Origin: Planctomycetota bacterium
Lineage (GTDB): Bacteria > Planctomycetota > B15-G4 > SIAN01
Assembly (NCBI GenBank): GCA_028289345.1
Contig: JANQQL010000015.1
Coordinates: forward strand, 310,001 to 374,000
Reading direction: 5' to 3'
Length of the DNA: 64,000 bases
In this document: one piece after another, positions 48,402 through 57,278 of the stretch
Numbering within the stretch: the first letter of the stretch is position 1
Layout of the letters: each line of letters begins with the position of its first letter
Made by a program: the position numbers and the translations under genes
Notes under the pieces: generated by a model
The model's database searches: none
What the model saw: only the letters and a program-made list of their open reading frames with translations
Told to the model about the DNA's origin: nothing

Positions 48402-49790
48402 TTGGCGAAGCAGCCAAAGTCTCGGTCCTCGCGAATGGGGAACGTGGGTTGGCCGTGGATGTTGCTGTGGCTGCTCCTTGCGGGATGGACCGTGCGCCAG
48501 CTGTCATCATTGGCGTTGTTCATGAACGACTCGCGGCGAGTTGAGTTTGCCGTGCCGTCGAAGACGCGGGAGCTGCATGAGTCCGCGCAAGTTCGTCGCG
48601 AACCTCCGGCCCGCTGCGCGATCTCGGGAGCGTGGCGGGCGACGCGGCTGATCGAGGAAGACGTCGAAGACGTCTACGCTCCCGGGCATTACGGACTGCC
48701 GAATCCGTTCGCCAAAGTCGAAGAGCTGCTGTCTCCCCTCCACCTTTCTCTCGAGGCCGTGCGGCAGCCCCCACCGTTTCTGCTCGTTCCCGCGATGTTT
48801 CGAGGGATGGGACTGGATTTCGAGCAGTTTCGTTCCGTGTGGTTCTACGCCAACCTCGTGCTGTTCTTGGTCGCGGTGGTCACGGTTTCACTGTGGGTCC
48901 ACGGCACCTCGTTCGGATCCCTGTGGTTCGCCGTGCCACTGCTGGGCACCGCGCCTGTGTTCCTCAATGCGCTGCAGTCAGGGGTTCCTCACCTGTTCGC
49001 GCTACACCTGGTGCTTCTCGCGGTCGTGGCCATCGATCGAGGGCAAAACCTGGTGTGTGGTTTGCTGGTCTCCCTCGCCTCTGCAGCTCACCCCCTGGCG
49101 CTGCTGATCTTCTTGGTTTTGATTCTGCGCGGGCGTGTCGAAGCGATCCTGACCACGCTCCTCGGCCTCGGAATTCTGGTCGTGGCCACATTCCTTTGGT
49201 TCGGCCCGGAACCGGTGATGTCCTACTTCCAAGACTATGCCATCGACGTGGTGCGCGGACACACTCGGCCGTTCGGGGACTCCGACCATCCCGTGCTGGA
49301 AGAAGCCAGCGTCGCCGGCATCCCGTTCAAACTCAGCGAACTCGGCTGGGTCGAGCCGGCAACCGCCGATCGTTACCACAAGCGCTGGCTGCCTCTGGCT
49401 CCCTGGCTCCTGGCTGCAGTCGCCGGGTTGGCCGCGATGCGCTGGGGCAAGGGACGGCGGCACCACACCTCGGCACGACGCGGACTGTTGCAAGTCACCG
49501 CTGCCGTGTGGGTCCTCGGAAACTTGCTCGCGCCCGGGATGCCGTGGAATGCCCAAGCCATGGGCTTTCTCTGGTTACTGACGACCCTGGTTCCGGCCTC
49601 GATGAAAGGCACCAGGCTTCTCGGGATTCCCGCGGGATGGGCACTGACCGCTTGGCCGTTGCCTTTGCCATTCGGCTCGCCGAGCCTCACGTTCGATTGG
49701 AGCCTCGGATTGTTGGCCTCCGCGACCATGATTGCTGTTTCCAGCGTCGTTCTCATTCGCGGCAGCCTCCTTCCCCCACGAACCGGTTAA
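48402..49790 (+). CDS. Polytopic membrane protein, possible GT-C/DUF2029-like glycosyltransferase
   Basis: A 462-residue membrane protein with about nine hydrophobic segments (for example WPWMLLWLLLAGWTV, LVLFLVAVVTVSLWV, LVLLAVVAID, LALLIFLVLIL, ILTTLLGLGILVVATFLWF). The first loop (about residues 40-115) is soluble and contains YAPGHYGLPNPFAKVEEL, reminiscent of DUF2029/GT87 mannosyltransferase-like proteins. TTG at 48402 is chosen because GGGAGGG lies six bases upstream; ATG 48435 is an alternative. The neighbours (a TPR GT-C-like protein and a Wzx-like flippase) suggest envelope glycan assembly. The family is not firmly identified. Confidence 0.68.
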   Translation: MAKQPKSRSSRMGNVGWPWMLLWLLLAGWTVRQLSSLALFMNDSRRVEFAVPSKTRELHESAQVRREPPARCAISGAWRATRLIEEDVEDVYAPGHYGLPNPFAKVEELLSPLHLSLEAVRQPPPFLLVPAMFRGMGLDFEQFRSVWFYANLVLFLVAVVTVSLWVHGTSFGSLWFAVPLLGTAPVFLNALQSGVPHLFALHLVLLAVVAIDRGQNLVCGLLVSLASAAHPLALLIFLVLILRGRVEAILTTLLGLGILVVATFLWFGPEPVMSYFQDYAIDVVRGHTRPFGDSDHPVLEEASVAGIPFKLSELGWVEPATADRYHKRWLPLAPWLLAAVAGLAAMRWGKGRRHHTSARRGLLQVTAAVWVLGNLLAPGMPWNAQAMGFLWLLTTLVPASMKGTRLLGIPAGWALTAWPLPLPFGSPSLTFDWSLGLLASATMIAVSSVVLIRGSLLPPRTG

Positions 49791-49802
49791 CCCTAAGGAT
49801 CG

Positions 49803-51572
49803 ATGGCCGACTCCGACACTTCGTCACCATCCCTCGAGGATTCGCTTGGCTCGGATTCCCTCCCGCCAGGCAGGTCCTCGGCTTGGGGCGTCCTCGGGAA
49901 AACGGTCGGGTTGTTCATGCTCGTACTGCTTGCCTATGGGCCCGTGCGACACGCCGGGTTTCTTTGGGACGACAACCTGCTGCTTTGGAACAACCGTTGG
50001 ATCAAGGACGACTCCGGGCTTCACGCGTTCTGGTTCACCTTCCAAGCCCTCGACTACTACCCCATCACTTCCACGGTGTTCTGGATCACCTGGCGTTGGT
50101 GGGGAGAGAATCCCCTCGGCTATCACGCACTGACCCTGCTCTTCCACGCGGCAAACGCGGTCTTGGTGGCTCTGGTTCTGCTGCGATTGCGTGTCCGTGC
50201 CGCTTGGTTCGCCGCTCTTCTGTTCGGTCTGCACCCAATTCAAGTCGCTTCCGTCGCCTGGATTTCCGAGCTCAAGAACACCCTTTCCATGTTCTTCCTT
50301 CTGGGGAGTTTGCTCGGGTTTCTCCGGTTCCTCGACAGGCGCTCGTGGCTTGCCTACGTCGCTTCGCTCTTCGGTTTCGTCCTGGCTGGGTTGAGCAAGG
50401 CGACGGTGGTGGGCGCGCCGATCGTGTTTCTGGTTCTGTCCTGCTGGAAGGGACGCGCTCGTCGTGGAGTGCCCGCGCTGGCGCCATTCTTCGGAATCGC
50501 AGCGGTGTTGGCGGGGATCACCATCCACGTTCACTCCGGAGTGATCTCGGATCTGATCGAACCGCCCCCCAACCTCGCGGCAAGGGTCGCCGTGGCCGGT
50601 TCGGCTCTTTGGTTCTACCTTGGCAAGTTCCTGTGGCCGTTCGGGCTCTCCATGGTGTACCCCCAGTGGGGCTTTCAAGGAGAGTCCATCGCAGAGCTCC
50701 TTCCTGCGGCCGCCTTTGTCGTGCTCGTCGGCGGGACCGCCCTGTACTGGCGAGTGACCGAAGCGCGCGCCATCTTCGTCAGTGCGGCCTGCTTCGTCGT
50801 TCTGGTGGCCCCAGCCCTCGGACTGATCGACATGTCGTTCATGATGTATTCCTACGTCTCCGATCACTACGTGTACCTGGCGTCGGTCAGCGCCGTTGCC
50901 CTGGCGGCCACCACGTGGAGTGTGGTGTCGGACCGGTGCCGACTGCCTGCCCTTCTTCGCCAGGGAGTCCCGATCCTGGTGGTCCTCGGCTGTGCCGCAC
51001 TCACCTGGCAGCGAGCCCAGGCCTTCGAATCTCCCTCCACGTTGTGGCGCGACACTCTGCAAAAGAACCCGGAGGCTTGGGTCGCTCACTACAACCTGGG
51101 GAACGAGCTGGTCAAGGAAGCCGACGACTGGGAAGCCAAAGCTCGGGACCAGCTCAATCAGAACGAACAGGTCATTCGGGACCCCTGGCTTTCGACCATT
51201 GAACGAGCCGAGGCCTTCCAAGCCCGTGATCCGGCGGCCGCCGCTAAAGAGGATGGAATCGTGTTCGCCGAGAACGCCAAGCGCCTGTACGAAGAATCGC
51301 TTCGCTACCACGAGCAAGCGATCGAAAGAAAACCGAACTACGCCGGCGCGAAAACCAACACGGGGAGGACCCTCATGCGACTGGGCCGTTGGGACGAGGC
51401 GATTCGCATGTTGGAAAGCGTGCTTTGGACACACCCACAACATCGTCCGGCTCGAATGAACCTTGCGAGTGCGTTGCAAGCGCGGGGAGATCGCGCCATG
51501 GCGGAAGGTCGTTTCGCTGATGGCGCACAGGATCGGGCCCGGGCGTCAGACTTACGCATGCCGCCAAGATGA
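49803..51572 (+). CDS. TPR-containing membrane glycosyltransferase-like protein (TMTC/GT-C type)
   Basis: A 589-residue protein that starts 13 bp after the previous gene. Residues 30-420 form about ten membrane helices. The first luminal loop has GFLWDDNLLLWNN, the acidic DD motif typical of GT-C enzymes, then YYPITSTVFWITW, GLHPIQVASVAWISELKN and YSYVSDHYVYLAS, all usual in the TMTC/TPR family. The C-terminus (about 425-575) has TPR-like repeats (NPEAWVAHYNLGNEL; YAGAKTNTGRTLMRLGRWDEAI). Such proteins are thought to be O-mannosyltransferase-like, but no bacterial substrate is established. Likely role: modification of exported proteins or glycans. Confidence 0.82.
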   Translation: MADSDTSSPSLEDSLGSDSLPPGRSSAWGVLGKTVGLFMLVLLAYGPVRHAGFLWDDNLLLWNNRWIKDDSGLHAFWFTFQALDYYPITSTVFWITWRWWGENPLGYHALTLLFHAANAVLVALVLLRLRVRAAWFAALLFGLHPIQVASVAWISELKNTLSMFFLLGSLLGFLRFLDRRSWLAYVASLFGFVLAGLSKATVVGAPIVFLVLSCWKGRARRGVPALAPFFGIAAVLAGITIHVHSGVISDLIEPPPNLAARVAVAGSALWFYLGKFLWPFGLSMVYPQWGFQGESIAELLPAAAFVVLVGGTALYWRVTEARAIFVSAACFVVLVAPALGLIDMSFMMYSYVSDHYVYLASVSAVALAATTWSVVSDRCRLPALLRQGVPILVVLGCAALTWQRAQAFESPSTLWRDTLQKNPEAWVAHYNLGNELVKEADDWEAKARDQLNQNEQVIRDPWLSTIERAEAFQARDPAAAAKEDGIVFAENAKRLYEESLRYHEQAIERKPNYAGAKTNTGRTLMRLGRWDEAIRMLESVLWTHPQHRPARMNLASALQARGDRAMAEGRFADGAQDRARASDLRMPPR

Positions 51573-52035
51573 AGGACACCCCCCGCCCTCCGAGTGGAAG
51601 CTCGAAGAGCGAGGGGTTGCAGCCGTCCGAACACCCCCTCCCCCTGGCCGTCGGGTGAATCTGAGCGTCCTTCGTGGCGACGCGAGATCCGGTGTCAGAG
51701 ACTCTCTGGATCTGGGCACGTTGCGTTCGGGGATGCACGGGGCTGCGGAACTTCGGAACCGGGTCGAGCAGCCAAGGGTTACCGGATTCGGGTATTCCCG
51801 CGTCACCGGTCACCGCCTGTTGATACCGGGCTTGGGCAACCGGGGTTTGCAAAGTTCTGCAAAGTTTTCGCAAGCCGTCGGTGCGGTGACCGCTGCGGTC
51901 CCACTGCCGCCGAGAAGCCAGTGCTTTTTGCCGTCCGGTAGAAACTTCCCAGCGGTCGCGGAAAGAATCGCAGCCAGTCCAACATCCCACGGCGACGAAG
52001 GAGCATGCGAAGGAGAACGGATTCCGGAGCGCAGT
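51573..52035. other. Intergenic region upstream of the PilZ gene
   Basis: 463 bp without a recognisable gene. It contains a direct repeat TGCAAAGTT twice (51847-51870 area) and several short inverted words, for example ACCGG/CCGGT near 51780-51835. No cyclic-di-GMP riboswitch consensus was seen. Confidence 0.4.
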
Positions 52036-52386
52036 ATGGGTGAACGACGCAAGCTGCCACGCAGCAATGCCGACCACCGGGTCACCTATCGAAAGGTGGA
52101 CCGAGAAGACGAAGACACGCGCCATGACTGCACCACCTTGAACGCCAGTGACGGTGGCCTGTGCATCCGCATCGAAGAAGAACTGAGGGAAGACGAAACT
52201 CTGGCTCTCGAGATCGACGCGGACAGCAACAAACCGGTGATCAATGCGGTCGCGCGGGTCGCCTGGTGCCGCTCCGAGGACGACGGGAACGCCTACCAAG
52301 CAGGGATCGAATTCCTGTGGATCGGCAGCCCGCTGATGAACCCCGCCGGGGGGCTCTGCGTCAATTCCCTGTGGTCCTTCTTCTGA
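52036..52386 (+). CDS. PilZ-domain protein
   Basis: A 116-residue single-domain protein. MGERRKLPRSNADHRVTYRKV carries an R-rich start like the RxxxR motif, and TTLNASDGGLCIRIEEEL matches the D/NxSxxG motif that together bind cyclic di-GMP. VARVAWCRSEDDGNAYQAGIEFL is the usual end of the PilZ barrel. The ATG at 52036 has GGAG six bases upstream. The spacing between motifs is normal, although the first motif reads RRKLPR, so binding is likely but not certain. Its place before a flippase gene suggests control of exopolysaccharide or envelope traffic (inference). Confidence 0.85.
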   Translation: MGERRKLPRSNADHRVTYRKVDREDEDTRHDCTTLNASDGGLCIRIEEELREDETLALEIDADSNKPVINAVARVAWCRSEDDGNAYQAGIEFLWIGSPLMNPAGGLCVNSLWSFF

Positions 52387-52472
52387 GCTGCCTTGCCTCG
52401 CTCCCATGATTGGCGCGGGTTAGCTCCCTCCTTTTTCAGAGAAACGACCGTTTCGTGAGTAATCTGGGCTGA

Positions 52473-54065
52473 ATGGCTGCCCATAAGACCCTGTTTCGAA
52501 ACATCGCCAGCAACTCGGTCGGCTACGTCGTCAACGTGGTCGTCGCGTTGCTGCTCACGCCCTACGTCGTCCGCGTCCTGGGAGACAACATCTACGGTCT
52601 GTGGAATCTGGTCGTTTCTCTGACCGGCTACTACGGCCTGCTCGACCTGGGAATTCGCTCGGCGGTCGGCAACTACGTTGCCATCTACTGGGCGAAGAAG
52701 GACATGGAGGGGGTCAACCGCACCATGAGCACCGCAATGGTGCTCATGTACCTGGCGGCCTTCATTGCGGTCCTAGTGACGGTCATCCTGGTTTTCGCCT
52801 TGCCGGCCATGAAACCCGAAGCCGCCAATCAGGAGCCGCGCATCGGCTGGGTGATCGCGATCATGGGATTGGGGCTGGCCTCCAGCTTCCCGATGGCCAT
52901 CTACAGTACGGTGATCTACGCCCGGCAGCGCATCGACATCCAGAACGGCATCGGCATCAGCCAACGCCTGGTGAGCGCCGGGCTGACGGTGCTGATGCTG
53001 CACCAGGGGTTCGGCATCTTGGGCCTGTCGGTGGCGGTCATGGGAACCAACATCCTGACCTGGGTGGCGAACATGATCATCGCCCAGCGACTGATGCCGG
53101 ATCTGCTGATCCAGGTGCGGTTGTTCGCCAAGAAGCACCTTCACGAGTTGAAGAACTATGGGTTCTTCAACTTCATCGTCAACGCGGCGGACAACATCCT
53201 GGTGTTCACGGACAGCGTCGTCATCGGGTTGACGCTGCCATTGAGTGCCGTCACCTTCTACGCCGTGGGCGCCAATCTGATCCCCTACTTCATGTCCATC
53301 GTGCAAGCCGTCACGTGGGCGATCACTCCCTACGCGACCGCCTGCTACGCGACCGGCGACTACGTCGCACTGCGACGACTGATCATCGTCGGCACCCGCG
53401 GAGTGTTGGTGCTGGCGAGCCTGCTCGGCGGCGGACTACTGTTCGTCGGGCACGACTTCCTGGCACTGTGGATGGGTTCCCATTTCCTGACCGGGCAGGT
53501 TTACATTTCGAGTGCGATCATTCTCGCGATCTTGGCTTGCGCGACCTTGATCCGCGCCACCCAAAGCTGCGGACGACAGATCCTCTTCGCAACCCAAGAA
53601 GTGAAGTTCCTCGGCTTCCTGGCGTTGGGGGAAGCCGGTGCCAACTTGGTGCTGAGCTTGCTCTTGGTAAAGAAGCTCGGCATTGCGGGAGTGGCGCTGG
53701 GCACCTTGATCCCAATCACCATCACCCAAGGGATCATTCAGCCGCTCTATCTGATGAAGCTGCTCGGCCTCTCCGCCACCGCCTTCTTCGTGTCGGTGCT
53801 GCGCTCCATGGTCCCGGTTCTGCTCGCCATGAATGCGGCGTACTTCTTCTATGCCCAGCGATTGCCGGCCTCCAACTGGTTCGAGTTCGTGGTCAAGGCC
53901 ACGGTGGTTGCGGCACCCGGGTTGGTGGTCGGGATCCTGGTCGGCCTGCCGAGAAACCTGCGCGTAGCCATCCTGCAAAAGTTCGGTATTCGCTCACCAT
54001 CGAGGAACGACGACGAAGAACCGGTCGTCGCCTCCGCAGACTCGGCGCCGGTTTCCCAACCGTAA
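52473..54065 (+). CDS. Polysaccharide flippase-like MATE/MOP transporter (Wzx type)
   Basis: A 530-residue integral membrane protein with about 12-14 helices. The start NIASNSVGYVVNVVVALLLTPYVVRVLGDNIYGLWNL is the signature of MOP-superfamily oligosaccharide flippases (RfbX/Wzx/MVN). Later segments include YGFFNFIVNAADNILVFTDSVVIG and GIAGVALGTLIPITITQG. These proteins flip lipid-linked glycans across the inner membrane. The C-terminal tail after residue 505 is acidic and soluble. ATG 52473 has only a weak ribosome-binding site. It is in line with the two GT-C-like genes and PilZ. Confidence 0.88.
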   Translation: MAAHKTLFRNIASNSVGYVVNVVVALLLTPYVVRVLGDNIYGLWNLVVSLTGYYGLLDLGIRSAVGNYVAIYWAKKDMEGVNRTMSTAMVLMYLAAFIAVLVTVILVFALPAMKPEAANQEPRIGWVIAIMGLGLASSFPMAIYSTVIYARQRIDIQNGIGISQRLVSAGLTVLMLHQGFGILGLSVAVMGTNILTWVANMIIAQRLMPDLLIQVRLFAKKHLHELKNYGFFNFIVNAADNILVFTDSVVIGLTLPLSAVTFYAVGANLIPYFMSIVQAVTWAITPYATACYATGDYVALRRLIIVGTRGVLVLASLLGGGLLFVGHDFLALWMGSHFLTGQVYISSAIILAILACATLIRATQSCGRQILFATQEVKFLGFLALGEAGANLVLSLLLVKKLGIAGVALGTLIPITITQGIIQPLYLMKLLGLSATAFFVSVLRSMVPVLLAMNAAYFFYAQRLPASNWFEFVVKATVVAAPGLVVGILVGLPRNLRVAILQKFGIRSPSRNDDEEPVVASADSAPVSQP

Positions 54066-54287
54066 CTCTTCGATCATCGTCCGTAGCAACATCGAACTTC
54101 GGCGATCGGACCACATCGGGCGACTTCCGCAAGGAATTCCCGGGCATTCCCGGGAAACGCGTAACATGAGCTGTTGGGGAAACCGCGCCTGAAGTGGCAC
54201 GAGCATTGCCACAGGAATTGGCGGTGAAGTTCGCCCGTACCCCAAGGGAGTGTCCGTCGGGACCTTGGTCCCCGAGGAGGAATGTCG

Positions 54288-56183
54288 ATGAATACCCTCG
54301 TCCTGGCCGTGTTTTCGGCAATGTTCGCCGCGCCCCAAGTCGGCATTCCTCCGCGCCAGAATCCCGGCCAGAATCGCTGCAAGAATCCTCCTCGCCGAAC
54401 TCCCCCGGGTGCGCAACGTCCTCCCCAAGCTCCGCGCATCACCGACCCGGCTCGCGGTCGAGGGAACATCGGCGATCCATTCGGCGGAGCTCTGGGTCGA
54501 GGCCGCATCGGTCAGCAACAACCCGGCTGCAAGTCGGTGCCGCGCACTCGGCCCGAGATCCTCGGCTGGCAGGACTGGTGGGATCTGAACCGGGAATCCT
54601 TCATCAATGTCCGCGGTCGTTACCACGACGACTACGCCTCTCAACTCACGGCCCGCACGAGCAGCGACCCTCGCCGTCCTCGCCGCCCGTCTGCCGAGCA
54701 AATCGAAACGGCCATTCGTCCAGTCCTTCAGTCACTGACGGAAGAGGACAGTGAGATTGCCGTGGCGGCCCTGCTGGGGTTGGCGAGGTCCGGTTCCGAG
54801 GACAGTGCCGAGCTCACCTTGGACCGCATCCAAGACTTCCTGCGAGACACCCAGGACCCGTTGCAGGTCCAGGGCGTGCTCGCGCTCGGCGTGCTCGGGG
54901 AAGACTCCACCGCTTCTTTGACCGACTTACTGATGAACCGACCGGCGGGCCGTCGCTTGCTCGGGCAGTCTTCCCACGTTCCCGAGACGACGCGCGCGTT
55001 CGCCGCGATCGCACTGGGTGTGAGCGGCGGCGAGGAAGCCGTGGACTCCTTGATTTCTGTGCTCGACGACAAAGGCCATACCTGGACCGAACTGCGCTCG
55101 GCCTGCGTGATGGGACTTGGATTGCTGATCGATGATCCGCGCCATCGCACCCGCATCACTCGCTTCTTGATGTCGTCCCTCGAGAAAGAACGTTGGCAGA
55201 ACACCGTGCTGGCGCACATCCCCACAGCGCTGGCGAAATCCTCGGACCCGGCCGCGTCTTCGTCCTTGGTGCGCGCACTGTCGCGGGACAACCTCCCCCA
55301 AGAAGTGCTCCGATCCTGTGCCATGGCAATGGGTCGCCTGGCCGCACCTCTCGACCCGACGGTAACCGACGCCCTGCTGAAAGTGGCGAAGAGCGATGCC
55401 GATCCATGGCTGCGGCAGCTGTCGTGGATCGCCCTCGGCGAACTGGCCGCCCGCTCGGATCACCGCGACGGCAGCCTCCGACCGGCCGATCAGAAGGTTC
55501 TGCAGAAGATCGTTCACGCCCAGCGAGACGCCTTGCGCGAATCCGAAGCGGACACGCCTTGGATTGCCATCTCGGCTGGAATCGTGGCACGCCAGCACCC
55601 GATGATGGCGCAGCCGGCGGTGAGTCGCCTGATGCAGGCGCTGGAGGACGGGCCTCGCGATCTGCGTGGCGCGGCGGTGCTCGCCTTGGGGATTTCCGAA
55701 GCCAACCAGGCGACCACTCATCTGCAGGAGCTGCTGAAGGAGAGCGGCGACGAGATGATCCAGGGATACGCCGCCGAAGCACTCGGGATGCTGCGCGACC
55801 GAAGTGCCAAGAGCCAATTGCTCAACCTGTGCATGACCGCGCCTTCGGAAGACCTTCGCTACCAAGCCGCGCTCGGCCTCGGTTACTTGGCGGACCCGGT
55901 CACGGTGAAGCCCATGATCGTCGCTTTGCAGCGCAACCCGAGTCCCGCCGTCCAGTCGGCGCTGACCCAGGCCTTGGGAGAGATCGGTGATGGCAGCTGC
56001 ATTGATGGCCTGACCGAGATCGCCAAGGACGAGAGCTTGGACGATGCCAGTCGGTCCCGCGCGGTGGCAGCGCTTGGCATGATCGCGCGTGCCGCCGACT
56101 ATTCGTGGAACTGGCCGCTGAAGCAGGGCTACAACTTCACGGTCACGACTTCCACCATGGGAACCGTGCACGCCATGTTCTGA
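54288..56183 (+). CDS. Exported HEAT-repeat protein
   Basis: A 631-residue protein with a signal peptide (MNTLVLAVFSAMFAAPQ) and a proline/arginine-rich stretch (about 20-75). From about residue 145 to 610 about ten HEAT/PBS-lyase-type helical repeats follow (LQVQGVLALGVLGEDS; TTRAFAAIALGVSGGEEA; GAAVLALGISEANQAT; IQGYAAEALGMLRDRSA; RYQAALGLGYLADP). Such repeats act as protein-binding scaffolds. ATG 54288 is preferred to 54282 because GAGGAGG (54274-54280) then lies seven bases upstream. It is convergent with the pseudopilin gene, 20 bp apart. Confidence 0.87.
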   Translation: MNTLVLAVFSAMFAAPQVGIPPRQNPGQNRCKNPPRRTPPGAQRPPQAPRITDPARGRGNIGDPFGGALGRGRIGQQQPGCKSVPRTRPEILGWQDWWDLNRESFINVRGRYHDDYASQLTARTSSDPRRPRRPSAEQIETAIRPVLQSLTEEDSEIAVAALLGLARSGSEDSAELTLDRIQDFLRDTQDPLQVQGVLALGVLGEDSTASLTDLLMNRPAGRRLLGQSSHVPETTRAFAAIALGVSGGEEAVDSLISVLDDKGHTWTELRSACVMGLGLLIDDPRHRTRITRFLMSSLEKERWQNTVLAHIPTALAKSSDPAASSSLVRALSRDNLPQEVLRSCAMAMGRLAAPLDPTVTDALLKVAKSDADPWLRQLSWIALGELAARSDHRDGSLRPADQKVLQKIVHAQRDALRESEADTPWIAISAGIVARQHPMMAQPAVSRLMQALEDGPRDLRGAAVLALGISEANQATTHLQELLKESGDEMIQGYAAEALGMLRDRSAKSQLLNLCMTAPSEDLRYQAALGLGYLADPVTVKPMIVALQRNPSPAVQSALTQALGEIGDGSCIDGLTEIAKDESLDDASRSRAVAALGMIARAADYSWNWPLKQGYNFTVTTSTMGTVHAMF

Positions 56184-56203
56184 TCACCCGTCCCAGGGTT
56201 GGA

Positions 56204-56767
56204 TCAGTACAGGGGTGCCGACTCCAAGCGCGACTTGTCGAAGACGACCTCCAGCAGGTCATCGCCGCTCGGCAGGATGTCTCGCGGTGATGCGTAGCTG
56301 GCGTCCATGCGTCCATTGGGACCGGCCGAGACCACAATGCAGTCGCGGTCGTCATCCAAGAACAGAGGGTAGGTCACCACGACGAACGCGCTCCCCCAGG
56401 GATCGGGACCGAGTTCGCTCAGGTAGGGACCGTTCCAGCTGGGGTAGTCTCGGTCGTTGCGCAACAGGTGCTGCTCCAACAACCCCTGGTGAGAATCGCG
56501 TACGAAGTAAGCGGCCGGGGGCACGGTCCCCTGGGATCGCAACCGATAGAGGGCCCGATCGTCTCCCGATTCGCCACGGGTCGGCCCCATCCCGGTGTCC
56601 TGGTGGAATTGCCGGATTCCGTCACGAATCGCGATTAGCATTTCGCGGGCTCTGCGCACGTCCCGAGCGATGTGGGAAGTTCGCATCGCCGGCACGGCGA
56701 TTCCGGCGATGACCAGAGCGATCCCCAACAAGATCGCAATCTCCACAGGACGTAGGCGTTGGCTCAC
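56204..56767 (-). CDS. GspG-like pseudopilin with atypical N-terminus
   Basis: A 187-residue protein starting MSQRLRPVEIAILLGIALVIAGIAVPAM. This has the hydrophobic N-helix and Glu of type IV pilin-like proteins, but the canonical Gly before the cleavage site and the FTLIE box are replaced by Arg/Pro/Val. The C-terminal domain has GPYLSELGPDPWGSAFVVV and VVSAGPNGRMD, which matches the calcium-loop region of GspG major pseudopilins. No other secretion gene is in the window. It may be an uncleaved relative or a minor pseudopilin. Confidence 0.78.
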   Translation of the reverse strand: MSQRLRPVEIAILLGIALVIAGIAVPAMRTSHIARDVRRAREMLIAIRDGIRQFHQDTGMGPTRGESGDDRALYRLRSQGTVPPAAYFVRDSHQGLLEQHLLRNDRDYPSWNGPYLSELGPDPWGSAFVVVTYPLFLDDDRDCIVVSAGPNGRMDASYASPRDILPSGDDLLEVVFDKSRLESAPLY

Positions 56768-57278
56768 CGCTGCTCCTTGGCCGGACAGGAAAGGACTCCC
56801 CTCTGGGCCGTCGGCGCTTCCTCCCAGGATCCTTAGTGAAAAACCGGTGGAAACGCGGATCCTCCCGACGGGAGCCGCTCGCCCCCCATAATCAAGTTGA
56901 CCATGCGGACTCGAAGGGGGATCCTAACTGGCTCGAGATCCCCCCACACTGGCGGTGAACCGTGGGGCGATTTCGTCAGATCCAAGGCTCCCGGGGCCAG
57001 TGAGATTGCTCCGAGGGCACTGTGTGGGGAAGGGGAGGCAACTCGGGGGAGCTGTTCACCGCGGGTTGAACCGGGTTGGGAGATCGCAAGGTACCCAGCC
57101 AGGGCGTGTCGAACCGATCGGGCGATCCGGCATCGACACTCACCGAACCGCTTGGTTTCACCGTTCGCGGCGGATTGTTTGAGGGTGCACTTGGGCTGCA
57201 CCCGAATCTCTTGGGAGGATCCCGGCGGTCGCTCTCCGTGAGTGGTCGGAGGGGCTCCGGAGGAGGAGGACACGGTCT
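56768..57278. other. Divergent intergenic region (511 bp)
   Basis: No gene recognised. A perfect 8-bp inverted repeat GGGGGATC (56916-56923) / GATCCCCC (56937-56944), with a 13-nt loop, is the clearest structure; it could be a leader hairpin or operator. Promoters of the pseudopilin and porin genes should be here. Confidence 0.4.

Noticed and set aside
51463..52035. Long N-terminal extension of the PilZ protein overlapping the upstream TPR gene
   Set aside because: The PilZ fold starts at 52036 with its own Shine-Dalgarno; the extension is composition-biased and overlaps another gene.
54140..54165. GC-rich palindromic words TTCCCGGG...CCCGGGAA after the flippase gene
   Set aside because: Could form a hairpin, but there is no T-run and the repeats overlap; not enough for a terminator call.
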